From assembly GCA_947500295.1 (NCBI GenBank), contig CANMRM010000004.1, positions 249,663 through 313,662 on the forward strand: DNA of 64,000 nucleotides, written 5' to 3'. The notes under the pieces were generated by a model. That model did not search any database. It was not told the origin of the DNA and saw only the letters and a program-made list of their open reading frames with translations. The position numbers and the translations under genes are program-made. Of the stretch, positions 48,589 through 57,470 are shown in pieces. The stretch's first letter is position 1. Every line of letters begins with the position of its first letter. This DNA comes from an uncultured Kordiimonas sp. (lineage in GTDB: Bacteria; Pseudomonadota; Alphaproteobacteria; Sphingomonadales; Kordiimonadaceae).

Positions 48589-49905
48589 CTAATCGTTTTC
48601 CGCGATTGACACCATCTCTTCGACGTCGGCAATTTTGGCTCTCGGGGCCTCGCCTTTTGCTGTATCAATTTCGACGGCCTCGATCTTTTTCCAATCCTGG
48701 AAGGTAACAATTTTCAGGTCACGATCCTGCACGATGTTCTCCAGACCATCGCGTCCCGGTTTTCCAGATGGCTGAACTTCCGCGAGAATTTTCGCCGCAA
48801 TGCCAGCGCCGTCCGGTTTATTGGTGCCAATGGTGCCGGTGGGGCCACGCCGACACCAGCCGACGCAATAAAGCCCTGTTGAAATGAGGCCATCCTCATT
48901 TTCGTAAACGCCGCGCCATTCGTCGTAGGGAACATCCTCAAGAGGACTGGAACGGTAGCCGATGCAAGGCACGACAAGACCGACAGGCAAAACCTCGGAC
49001 CGACCGGTGCCCACGCATTTTCCGTCTTCCACAAGCGTTTCTTCCAGCCGAATGGCACATGTGCAGTCATCCCCGACGATCGCCATGGGACGGCGATAAA
49101 ACTGGATATGAAGCCTGACCGGTTTGTCGTTTTCGCTATTCTCTGCCATGGCTCTGAGAACGGTCATGTTTTTCTTGGTGGCTCCTGAAAGTGTTTCATC
49201 TATGTCTGTTGGCGGGAGTTGATCGCCGTCAACCAGCGTGACACAGTTTTCCAGCTTGTTCAGTTCGCCCAGTTCCTTGGGTGTAAAGGCTGCCTCCAAA
49301 GGACCACGCCGTCCAAGCAGATATATATCCTTGATCGCCGAACTATGGATCTCGGCGGCAGCGTGACCAGCAAGGTCGGATGACGCCATTTCCTCGGCGG
49401 TTTTTGCCAGGATACGGGCCACGTCCACCGCTACATTTCCGTTGCCGATTACCGCTACAGACGCAACCCTAAGGTCAGGCTCCAGGTCCTTATAGTCCGG
49501 GTGGCTGTTGTACCATCCCACAAACGCGCCCGAGCCAATGACGCCCGGCAAGTCCTCGCCCTCTACGCCGAGCGGGCGGTCCTTGGCGGCGCCGGTGGCG
49601 AGCACCACGACATCGTATATGTCCTGCAGTTCCTTTAGCGTAACATCTCTGCCAAGAGAGAGGTTGCCAACAAAACGGACATCGTCCCGTTGGTTTGTCG
49701 CTTCATATCGCCTTGAGACATTTTTGATGGATTGATGGTCAGGTGCGACCCCGGCTCTGATGAGCCCATAAGGTGTGGGTAATCTGTCGATGATATCGAC
49801 CCTGACATTCTGCTCACCAGCTGTCAGCGCCTCCGCCGTGTAATAGCCCGCTGGTCCAGCCCCGATAACAGCAACCCAAAGGGTCGCATCTCCACCTTGC
49901 GCCAT
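48589..49905 (-). CDS. fprA: Ferredoxin-NADP+ reductase, adrenodoxin-reductase type
   Basis: A 438-residue FAD enzyme that moves electrons between NADPH and ferredoxin. FAD binding is seen in 'VIGAGPAGYYTAEALTAG', and NADP binding in 'VIGNGNVAVDVARIL'. The hallmark 'PYGLIRAGVAPDHQSIKN' and 'RRGPTGTIGTNKPDG' confirm the adrenodoxin-reductase (FprA) branch. It is the third gene of an apparent operon (GST, flavo-iron-sulfur fusion, FprA), 60 bases after the fusion gene. It could reduce the ferredoxin module of that fusion. Confidence 0.9.
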   Translation of the reverse strand: MAQGGDATLWVAVIGAGPAGYYTAEALTAGEQNVRVDIIDRLPTPYGLIRAGVAPDHQSIKNVSRRYEATNQRDDVRFVGNLSLGRDVTLKELQDIYDVVVLATGAAKDRPLGVEGEDLPGVIGSGAFVGWYNSHPDYKDLEPDLRVASVAVIGNGNVAVDVARILAKTAEEMASSDLAGHAAAEIHSSAIKDIYLLGRRGPLEAAFTPKELGELNKLENCVTLVDGDQLPPTDIDETLSGATKKNMTVLRAMAENSENDKPVRLHIQFYRRPMAIVGDDCTCAIRLEETLVEDGKCVGTGRSEVLPVGLVVPCIGYRSSPLEDVPYDEWRGVYENEDGLISTGLYCVGWCRRGPTGTIGTNKPDGAGIAAKILAEVQPSGKPGRDGLENIVQDRDLKIVTFQDWKKIEAVEIDTAKGEAPRAKIADVEEMVSIAEND

Positions 49906-49965
49906 ACATCCTCCCCTTTGCGGGAATAGTGAGACAGAGGTGCGGTCTTGTCAAAAAGAAAGCGG

Positions 49966-51981
49966 TTACAGATCAAGCTCAAGGTCTTGAGCGGGGTGAT
50001 TGGCTGCAGGTTTGGCGCAGCAAATCAGTGCCTCGCCGTCAGCCGGAGCATATTGGGTGCCAGCTGGATGGTCCAAGCTGCCCTTCAGGATTTTAGTGAG
50101 GCAGGTGCCGCAGTTGCCGGCGCGGCAGGAGAAAGAGGCATCAACACCTGCTTCCTCCGCATGGTCGAGCAAGCTCCCTTTCGATGGATTCCAGATGATT
50201 TTCTTGCCACTCGATCTCAGTTTCACGTCGATATCCATGTCGACAGATGCCTGATGATCGGCTTTGCCGGGGCCAAAAGCTTCCTGTCTTATATTGCCTG
50301 CCGCAACCCCAAGACCTTTCAAGTGGTCCTGCATCGCCTCCATAAACCCTGCAGGGCCACAGAGATAAACGTCAGAATCGAGGTTTGCCATCACGCTTCG
50401 CAATAGATCAGCGTCAATGCGTCCACGTGCATAGAAGGCTTTTTGCACGATATCCTGCGTGGAAGGCTGGGAATAAACGTAGGTCACGCTTATGCCGTGG
50501 TCTTCGGCGGACCGCAGGATGGGATGATTTCTAAAGGCATGCTCTTCGCCGTTTCTGGCCGCATGGACAAAGGCTATCGGGCGCTTGCAACGCTTCCCTT
50601 CCGCGCACCCGTGTTGACTGACCAGTTCTTCAAGCATTGCTATCATTGGCGTAATGCCAACTCCGGCGGACAACAGAACAGTGGCTTTGTTGCTTTCTTC
50701 TTGAAGATGAAAATGTCCGCTCGGCGTCCGGGCGTCGATTTTATCGCCAACGCGGATGCGGTCGTGAAAGTGACGGGAAACAGTGCCCTGTGGCTCGCGT
50801 TTGATCGAAAGGCGATATTGATTACCGGAAGGCGCCCGGGAAAGCGTGTAGGTCCGCGTGGATTTGGGAAGCGCCGGAATGCGGACAGGCAAATGCTGGC
50901 CCGCCAGGTAGGGAGGCAGTGAGGCGTCGTCAGTCGGGCTCAGGTAAAAGGAATGAATCACCTCGCTCTCGCGCTCTACCCTGTCGATCCGCAGAGACCG
51001 CCAGTCTTCGGTAGCCTTGGGTTCTCCAGCTTTTGCATATGACCCGGTACCTTCAAGGCTGGGCGAATAGTCGCTGAAGCGCCACCGAGCTGGCATCGCG
51101 CCTTCAAGCAAGCGCGCCGCTGTGACCTCCACTTTGATCAGGCGCTGCGCACCTTCAAAGGCCAGCACCTCTGGGCCTTCCCAGACGACATCAGCTTTTC
51201 CCTCAATGAACAATAATTCGCCGGTTTCGAAATTGGGAAACAGTAATCCCACTTTCGGGTTAAGCATAATGTTACCGATCGTGTTGAAATGGTTGTTGCC
51301 GCTGAAGTCAGGAAATGTCAGTACACCGTCTTCATATTTGACGAAGCCCGGCTTGCCGCCGCGGTGTGACACGTCTACGCCGTGCTTGGTGTCTGCTGCG
51401 TCTTCAAAATAGCTTGAAGCGATGAAAAATGTGTCAGCGGCCTCCAGCCTGGTTTTTACGTCTCCTATGCCTGGGTTGTCCGTGGCAACCACAGAAGTCC
51501 GGTATGATGGATTGGTCGTGTCGTGAGGGAGTGATCGCGCCTGAATATACTGGGGGCAGTTACCGAATGTCTGGTCCACCTCTACTTCAAATCCGTTGTC
51601 GCCGGTGGCCGTTACCTTGCCATTCATGCGGTTGCGGCGCCTGGTTTCGAACTCAATTGCAAGAAAGCCCAGGGGTGATCCAACGCTGAGGTTTTCTCTC
51701 AAAGGATCTCCAGCAACAGGGGCGGTGGCGATTTGCACAGTTGTTTCCGACGGAGCTTTGATCATGCCCGGATAGCCAAAAAGTATCGAGGCTGTTGGTT
51801 GATGGCTCGCGTCGATGGAGCCAACCACGATGAATGGCAATGACTCCAGCAGTTTTCTGTGTTGGTCAGGCAGGAAGGAGCGGACGAATTTGGGTGCATA
51901 AGAATGGACCTGCGCGCGAACGCCCATTTTTTCCTGAATGGCTAGTTCGCCCGGGTGAAATGGGGTTTGAAGGGTGGCCAT
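49966..51981 (-). CDS. PNPOx-like / flavin reductase / 2Fe-2S ferredoxin fusion
   Basis: A 671-residue three-part protein. Residues 1 to about 300 look like a pyridoxamine-phosphate-oxidase-type split barrel ('VGSIDASHQPTASILFGYPG'). Residues about 320 to 560 form a ferredoxin-reductase unit with the FAD site 'RTYTLSRAP' and NAD site 'LLSAGVGITPMIAMLEELV'. The last about 85 residues are a plant-type 2Fe-2S ferredoxin ('CRAGNCGTCLTKIL' with the last Cys in 'LICCAKP'). The whole resembles bacterial redox proteins proposed to act on reactive molecules, but the substrate is unknown. It lies between the GST and FprA genes, in one operon. Confidence 0.85.
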   Translation of the reverse strand: MATLQTPFHPGELAIQEKMGVRAQVHSYAPKFVRSFLPDQHRKLLESLPFIVVGSIDASHQPTASILFGYPGMIKAPSETTVQIATAPVAGDPLRENLSVGSPLGFLAIEFETRRRNRMNGKVTATGDNGFEVEVDQTFGNCPQYIQARSLPHDTTNPSYRTSVVATDNPGIGDVKTRLEAADTFFIASSYFEDAADTKHGVDVSHRGGKPGFVKYEDGVLTFPDFSGNNHFNTIGNIMLNPKVGLLFPNFETGELLFIEGKADVVWEGPEVLAFEGAQRLIKVEVTAARLLEGAMPARWRFSDYSPSLEGTGSYAKAGEPKATEDWRSLRIDRVERESEVIHSFYLSPTDDASLPPYLAGQHLPVRIPALPKSTRTYTLSRAPSGNQYRLSIKREPQGTVSRHFHDRIRVGDKIDARTPSGHFHLQEESNKATVLLSAGVGITPMIAMLEELVSQHGCAEGKRCKRPIAFVHAARNGEEHAFRNHPILRSAEDHGISVTYVYSQPSTQDIVQKAFYARGRIDADLLRSVMANLDSDVYLCGPAGFMEAMQDHLKGLGVAAGNIRQEAFGPGKADHQASVDMDIDVKLRSSGKKIIWNPSKGSLLDHAEEAGVDASFSCRAGNCGTCLTKILKGSLDHPAGTQYAPADGEALICCAKPAANHPAQDLELDL

Positions 51982-52005
51982 CGTCCGTCTCCTGTTTTCT
52001 TGAAG

Positions 52006-52623
52006 TTATGCGGCCTTCAGGCCGGCGGCGGTTTCTTGCATGGGCACAAAGCCGTCCAGCGCCTCAATGCGACCAAGCCAGGCGAGTAATTGCGGATAAG
52101 CATCCAGCGCCACATTGCCTTCCGGTGCGTGCGCGATGTAGCTGTAGGCTGCGACGTCAGCGATAGTCGGTGTGGTTCCCGCGAGAAACGCTTGGGAAGT
52201 AAGAACTCGTTCAACAACTTCGAACAGGCTGTGCGCAAGGTCGATGGCGTTTTGATGATCTAACCCAGCGCCAAACACTGTCACGAGCCGAGCGGCAGCA
52301 GGTCCAAAGGCGATTTTCCCTGCAGCGACCGAGAGCCATGGTGTTACCCGGGCTTCTTCCGCCGGATCAACCGGTAGCCAGCTACCGCCGCCGTATGTGC
52401 GGGCGAGGTAGATCAAGATAGCATTAGAATCCCACAGGACAACATCGCCGTCCTCAAGAACAGGGACCTGGCCAAAAGGGTTTTTGGCGAGAAAATCCGG
52501 TTGTTTTTGCTCACCTGCGAGCAGGTCAACATCAACAAGCTGAAAATCCAGTTTCAAAAGCGACAACATAAGCTCTATGCGGTGCGCGTGCCCCGACAGG
52601 GGGTGGCGGTATAGAGTGATCAT
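52006..52623 (-). CDS. Glutathione S-transferase
   Basis: A 205-residue GST. The N-terminal thioredoxin-like domain begins 'MITLYRHPLSGHAHRIELML' and has the glutathione-binding 'NPFGQVPVLEDGDVVLWDSN'; an alpha-helical C-terminal domain follows. The catalytic residue is probably the Ser of 'HPLSGHAHR' (beta/theta-like), not verified. The ATG at 52623 has AGGAG six bases upstream. It is the first gene of the minus-strand operon leading into the redox fusion and FprA, and is divergent from a LysR gene. Confidence 0.93.
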   Translation of the reverse strand: MITLYRHPLSGHAHRIELMLSLLKLDFQLVDVDLLAGEQKQPDFLAKNPFGQVPVLEDGDVVLWDSNAILIYLARTYGGGSWLPVDPAEEARVTPWLSVAAGKIAFGPAAARLVTVFGAGLDHQNAIDLAHSLFEVVERVLTSQAFLAGTTPTIADVAAYSYIAHAPEGNVALDAYPQLLAWLGRIEALDGFVPMQETAAGLKAA

Positions 52624-52694
52624 GACATTCTCCTGTTTATTGAATTCAGAGTGTGTTCTTTCGATACCGCAGCTAGATAGCAACTGGACGTAAT

Positions 52695-52744
52695 GTTGAT
52701 AATCAGGTAATTTGAATAATAATTATCAACAATATGTTGACAAT
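52695..52744. promoter_or_regulatory. Three matching half-sites in the GST-LysR intergenic region
   Basis: GTTGATAAT (52695-52703) and ATTATCAAC (52722-52730) are a perfect 9-bp inverted pair 18 bases apart, and GTTGACAAT (52736-52744) repeats the motif once more, near the regulator's start. The spacing and the divergent GST and LysR genes make this a plausible LysR operator set that would control both the operon and the regulator itself. Confidence 0.6.
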
Positions 52745-52745
52745 A

Positions 52746-53636
52746 ATGGATACTATTGAAGGTATGCGGGTTTTCACCAAGGTGGTGGAACTGGGCAGTT
52801 TTACAGCTGCTGCCAGGCGGTTAAACATGTCCACAGCCCTTGCCAGCAAATATGTGCGGCAACTCGAAGACAAGCTTGGCGTGCAGCTTCTGGTGCGGTC
52901 CACACGCCATGTCCATCCAACGGATGCAGGCGTGCAATATGCGGATCGCTGCCAAACGATGATCGATCAACTGGATGACATGATCGAGCTTGCCGGGCAT
53001 CAGGCCGGTGCGATCGTGGGCCACCTCAAAATCGCCGGGCCGCGGATCATTGGAGAAGAGCTGCTGGCGCGGTGCGTTCAGGACTTTCTCCAGTCGCACC
53101 CGGCAGTAACGGTGGACCTGCGCCTTGAAGAGCGAAAAGTTGATGTCGTGGCTGAAGGCTTTGATATCGCGGTACGTATTGGAGATTTGCAGGACAGCAG
53201 CCTGAAGGCCAAGAAGATCGCCGAATACAGCTATCATCTCTGTGCGTCTCCCAGTTACCTGAAAAAGCACGGAACGCCATCAAGGCCGCTGGAGCTCAAG
53301 ACGCATGACTGTATTCTGGGCTCAACCATCAGCCCCAACAACCAACTGGACTTTCTGGAAAACGGGAAGAAGTTTCATGTGGGGCTGGAGCCGCGCGCTC
53401 GGGTGAATGCAGCCAGACCAATTCGGGACATGGTGATCGCTGGATTGGGGATTGGCTTGTGTCTTCGGTCAACAATCGACGAAGACGTAAAGAAAGGACG
53501 CCTGTCTTTGGTGCTCGAAGACTTCAACGCCTATCACAGGAATGTATACATGCTGTTTCCGGAGCAGCGTTATACCAGCGCAAAAGTACGCGCTTTTCTC
53601 GACCATGCCACTGAGTTTTTTCGCGGTATGCCCTGA
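52746..53636 (+). CDS. LysR-family transcriptional regulator
   Basis: A regulator of about 296 residues. The N-terminal winged helix-turn-helix reads 'VVELGSFTAAARRLNMST' followed by 'ASKYVRQLEDKLG', and the rest is a periplasmic-binding-like effector domain ('VDVVAEGFDIAVRIGDLQDS') of the CrgA-like, 'IAVRIG' subgroup. It is divergent from the GST operon with about 120 bases between, where inverted half-sites are found, and very likely controls it. The ATG at 52746 gives the usual LysR beginning ('MDTIEGMRVFTKVVE'); ATG 52734 lies partly inside a half-site. Confidence 0.92.
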   Translation: MDTIEGMRVFTKVVELGSFTAAARRLNMSTALASKYVRQLEDKLGVQLLVRSTRHVHPTDAGVQYADRCQTMIDQLDDMIELAGHQAGAIVGHLKIAGPRIIGEELLARCVQDFLQSHPAVTVDLRLEERKVDVVAEGFDIAVRIGDLQDSSLKAKKIAEYSYHLCASPSYLKKHGTPSRPLELKTHDCILGSTISPNNQLDFLENGKKFHVGLEPRARVNAARPIRDMVIAGLGIGLCLRSTIDEDVKKGRLSLVLEDFNAYHRNVYMLFPEQRYTSAKVRAFLDHATEFFRGMP

Positions 53637-53649
53637 TCCCTGTTAAGGG

Positions 53650-54408
53650 TTACCAGAGTTTTGGGAATAGGGCGGGCACGCGGTTTTTATAGTCGCGGTA
53701 TGTGTCTCCAAACTCGGCTATCAGGTCTCGTTCTTCAAAATAGAGGCCGATAGCCACGTACAGGATAACACCGGCAGCCAAAAGAGCTCGTCCGACCGTC
53801 ATGTCCGGGGTTGCCAACATTGCAATGACGACACCTGTCTGGATCGGGTGGCGAACAAACCGGTAAAAACCGGGTGTCACAAGCTTCTTGGCCTGCGACT
53901 CTGGTTTGCCATCGCCAAACGATTGCCTGAGCCCCATCAGGTGAAATCCATCAATCATCTGTGTTGCCAGGAAGCTGACGATCCAACCGACCCAGTAAAG
54001 CGCGTGAAGAAGGGTGCGCAACCAGTCGGCTTCAACCTGCCAGACCAACCCAACCATTGGTCGCCAGAACAGGATGAGAATGAAGATGACCAGTGCTGTA
54101 CCCAGAATGTACGTGCTGCGTTCAAGAGGGGCGGGCATGAATTTGGTTAACCATGATTTGAAGCCCGGCCTTGCCATCACAGAGTGCTGCACGCCAAATA
54201 GCGCGATCAGCGCCAGATTGTTCAGATAGGCATTGCCAGCCATGAAAGCTGCGGGCAGGTCGATGCCAAAAGCGCCGACCACGGGGTCGTCAAGCCAGAT
54301 GCCCAACGAGACAAAGCCGTTGTTGGCGAAAAGAGTAAAGGCAACAAGACTTAATAGTCCGAGGCCGTATGAGACCAGACCATACAACCGGAAAAACATG
54401 GATTTCAT
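53650..54408 (-). CDS. Methanethiol S-methyltransferase-like (MddA/NnrU-like)
   Basis: A membrane protein of about 252 residues with several transmembrane helices. The motif 'TPGFYRFVRHPIQTGVVIAM' followed by 'FEERDLIAEFGDTYRDYKNR' is that of the isoprenylcysteine methyltransferase-like group, which includes MddA (methanethiol to dimethyl sulfide) and NnrU. The N-terminal half, with 'LIALFGVQHSVMARPGFK', resembles MddA more than NnrU. The ATG at 54408 is favoured; an earlier ATG at 54429 would put its own Shine-Dalgarno inside the gene. It is convergent with the LysR gene. Confidence 0.75.
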   Translation of the reverse strand: MKSMFFRLYGLVSYGLGLLSLVAFTLFANNGFVSLGIWLDDPVVGAFGIDLPAAFMAGNAYLNNLALIALFGVQHSVMARPGFKSWLTKFMPAPLERSTYILGTALVIFILILFWRPMVGLVWQVEADWLRTLLHALYWVGWIVSFLATQMIDGFHLMGLRQSFGDGKPESQAKKLVTPGFYRFVRHPIQTGVVIAMLATPDMTVGRALLAAGVILYVAIGLYFEERDLIAEFGDTYRDYKNRVPALFPKLW

Positions 54409-54710
54409 TTTTGCAACACCCCTATGCATATATGCGACTTGCTGAAGCCGAATCTGCCCCTCTAAACTCTATGTATAGCAAGTTGGTTGGTGGGACAATT
54501 ATGCAACACATAGTTTCAAAAAAACGCTCTTAGGTTGGTATGTCTGGCCGCTTTTCGTGGCCTCGCCTCGCATACGGCATAATCTTATCAAGGCGCTGAT
54601 CCGGAATTTCTGAAAAGTTCACGGAATCAGCTCAATTTGACACAAAATAACAAAAACCCAGGACCACCATCCGCCAGGATAGGTGTTGCCACAGCAGGAG
54701 ATGCTCCCCC

Positions 54711-57308
54711 ATGAAAATGAATTCCAAGCAAAGATCGAGAGCGCTAAAAGCCGGGCTTTCGGCTATTGCTGTCTCGCTTGCCTTGCCCGTTTCGTTGCCC
54801 GCGGCAACCGCACAGGACAGTGGTGCCGACTCCGCGATTGAGGAAGTGGTGGTTATCGGTACCCGTCGCCGCGACAGAACGGTTACGGACAGCACAGTTC
54901 CGATTGATGTGCTTGGCACTGCAGAGCTCACAAGCACAGGTTTTACGGAAACCAATCAGTTGCTGGCAACGCTGCTGCCAAGCTTCAACTTTCCTCAGCC
55001 TTCAATCACTGATGCGACGGACCAGATCAGGCCCGCGCAGCTGCGAGGCCTTGCACCGGACCACACACTGGTTCTGATAAACGGCAAACGGCGCCACAAA
55101 AGTGCGCTTCTGAACCTCAATGGCTCGGTGGGCCGTGGCTCGCAGGCGGTAGACATCAACCAAATTCCCGCAAATGCAATCAAAAGCATTCAGGTCCTCA
55201 GGGACGGTGCCGCGGCTCAATATGGCTCGGATGCCATTGCCGGCGTGATCAACATCATCCTGAAAGACGAGTCTGAGGGGCTTTCTTTCTCGGCCGTGTA
55301 TGGCCAGCACGCGACCACACTCGAAGGTGTGCCGAAAGTTGGCTCCGTCGAGCAGGTGCGCGGCGATGACTTTGCGCCAAGTGTTGTTGTTACTCCCAGT
55401 GACGAGGATGTAACTCGAAATGACGGCGAAACGCTGACGATCCGCGGTAATATAGGTTTGCCATTGGGCGACGATGGTTTCTTCAATGCGTCATTTGAGT
55501 ATCGTGACCGCAACCCGACCAACCGGTCCGGTTTTGACCCACGACAGCAGTATCCGCTGGTGGCTGTTCCTGACTTGGTTTGTATTCAAGCTCTTCCTGA
55601 TTCTAACAACTGCCTCCAACTGGACCCTAGAGAGCTCACATTCGATCGCTTCAATCACCGGTTTGGTAATGCGAAGGTTGAAGACATCACTGCGGTTATC
55701 AATGCAGGCGTGCCAATTACGGACACGATGGAAGCCTATCTCTTTGCGAGTTATGGCAAGCGTGATGGCAATAGCGCCGGATTTTATAGGCGTGCGCAGG
55801 ACAGCCGGAACGTGCCGGAAATTTATCCGGACGGTTTCCTGCCGCAAATCACGACTGAAACCAATGACTTCTCCATTGCAACCGGTCTGCGCGGTGAGAT
55901 TGCCGGTTGGGATTCAGACTTTTCCTTTGTCTACGGCGAAGATGACATTGATTTTGGTGTGGTTAACAGCCTGAACACCTCTTTCGGGCCAACCAGCCAG
56001 ACAGAGTTCTTTGCCGGCTCGCTGATCAACGATCATGTCGTGGTCAATGCAGACTTCTCGCGTCTGTTCGAATTCAATGAATTGCCGGTCAATGTGGCGT
56101 TTGGCGCTGAGTACAGGGACGAAGGGTACCAGCTTTTGCAAGGTGAGCCTGCTTCCCTTCCAAACGGTCCGGGCGTTGGTCCGTTTGGCGGCGCAACCGG
56201 CTCTCAGGTGTTCCCTGGTTTTACGCCTGCGTCTGAAGTGGACAGTTCACGCGACAACATCGGCGTGTATCTGGAATTCGATGCGGATCTGAGTGAAGAC
56301 TGGAACGTAGCCCTTGCCGGCCGTTTCGAGGACTATAGCGACTTTGGGTCTGACTTCAGCTGGAAAGCTGCCACACGCTACAGCGTGACGGATAACTTCA
56401 ACCTGAGAGGTTCCGTGCAGACCGGTTTCCGGGCGCCAAGCCTTGGCCAGCAGTTCTTCCAATCCATTGCAACCGTATTTGTCGACGCCGTGCCGTTTGA
56501 AACGGGTACCTTCAGTCCAAACAGCGATGTTGCTGTTGCGCTCGGGTCACCGGGCCTGGACGCAGAAACGTCTTTCGGATTCAGTGCCGGTTTCACATGG
56601 CAACCCGCGCCCGGGCTTAACCTGACCGTTGACTATTACAACATCGACATTGATGACCGTATCGTGTTGTCGGAAAACCTGGGCGGCGACGAAGTGGAAG
56701 CCGTTCTGGCTGCGGCCGGTGTGGCGGCGACCCGTGGTCGTTTCTTCCTCAATGGAGCAGACACTAAAACACAAGGTGTTGACGTGGTCGCCACCTATGA
56801 CTGGGATGTTGGAGACTATGGCACGGTGAGGCTGAACGCTGCCTTCAACTACAACGACATTGAGGTCACCGCTCTTGATGTGCCGCTTGCCATCGATATT
56901 GACGCGGATGGCATCTTCTCGCAGCGGGAAGCACGCCGGTTTGAGGACGGCTCTCCTGAGACGAAGCTCAACCTGGGTGCGACATGGCTATACGAGTCGT
57001 TGCGCGTCACGCTTCGTACCAACCGCTACGGTGAAACCATCGACCCGCAGGGCAATATTGCCGAAGACGAAGTCATCGGTGCGGAATGGATCACCGACCT
57101 TGAAGTGCAGTATGACTTTACTGAAAACTTCTATGCTGCTGTCGGTGCCAACAACATCTTCGACGTCTACCCGGAAACAACGGCGTCATTTAACGAGCGC
57201 AACGGCATCAATACGTCAACGTTTGACCGTATCTTCCCCTACTCAGGCTTTTCGCCGTATGGGTTCAGCGGCCGTTTTCTTTATGCACGTATTGGTGTGA
57301 ATTTCTAG
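54711..57308 (+). CDS. TonB-dependent receptor
   Basis: An 865-residue outer-membrane receptor that takes up a large or scarce substrate with TonB energy. A signal peptide ending near 'AATAQ' leads to a TonB box ('IEEVVVIGTRRRDR'), a plug domain ('RGLAPDHTLVLINGKRRHKS', 'IQVLRDGAAAQYGSDAIAGV') and a beta-barrel whose last strand ends 'FLYARIGVNF'. The plug matches the broad group with siderophore, cobalamin and sugar receptors; the substrate cannot be read from the sequence. A strong terminator follows. The 281 bases upstream, towards the MddA-like gene, hold no gene. Confidence 0.95.
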   Translation: MKMNSKQRSRALKAGLSAIAVSLALPVSLPAATAQDSGADSAIEEVVVIGTRRRDRTVTDSTVPIDVLGTAELTSTGFTETNQLLATLLPSFNFPQPSITDATDQIRPAQLRGLAPDHTLVLINGKRRHKSALLNLNGSVGRGSQAVDINQIPANAIKSIQVLRDGAAAQYGSDAIAGVINIILKDESEGLSFSAVYGQHATTLEGVPKVGSVEQVRGDDFAPSVVVTPSDEDVTRNDGETLTIRGNIGLPLGDDGFFNASFEYRDRNPTNRSGFDPRQQYPLVAVPDLVCIQALPDSNNCLQLDPRELTFDRFNHRFGNAKVEDITAVINAGVPITDTMEAYLFASYGKRDGNSAGFYRRAQDSRNVPEIYPDGFLPQITTETNDFSIATGLRGEIAGWDSDFSFVYGEDDIDFGVVNSLNTSFGPTSQTEFFAGSLINDHVVVNADFSRLFEFNELPVNVAFGAEYRDEGYQLLQGEPASLPNGPGVGPFGGATGSQVFPGFTPASEVDSSRDNIGVYLEFDADLSEDWNVALAGRFEDYSDFGSDFSWKAATRYSVTDNFNLRGSVQTGFRAPSLGQQFFQSIATVFVDAVPFETGTFSPNSDVAVALGSPGLDAETSFGFSAGFTWQPAPGLNLTVDYYNIDIDDRIVLSENLGGDEVEAVLAAAGVAATRGRFFLNGADTKTQGVDVVATYDWDVGDYGTVRLNAAFNYNDIEVTALDVPLAIDIDADGIFSQREARRFEDGSPETKLNLGATWLYESLRVTLRTNRYGETIDPQGNIAEDEVIGAEWITDLEVQYDFTENFYAAVGANNIFDVYPETTASFNERNGINTSTFDRIFPYSGFSPYGFSGRFLYARIGVNF

Positions 57309-57332
57309 CAGGCTTCGATCCATCAGAAACCC

Positions 57333-57361
57333 AGCCGGGCAGGTTGCTGCCCGGCTTTTTT
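57333..57361 (+). terminator. Terminator after the TonB-dependent receptor
   Basis: AGCCGGGCA and TGCCCGGCT form a perfect nine-base-pair stem around GGTTGC, followed by a run of T. It starts about 25 bases after the receptor stop and would end that transcript before the TPR gene. Confidence 0.92.
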
Positions 57362-57470
57362 AATGCCGGCGTTTATTGCAGGCGGGTAATGGACGATTTA
57401 AAACGGATTTGATACTATCGTTTGGGTATGGAGGTTGGCCTGCGAGCCAGCTCTCGTTGGGGAAAAATCG

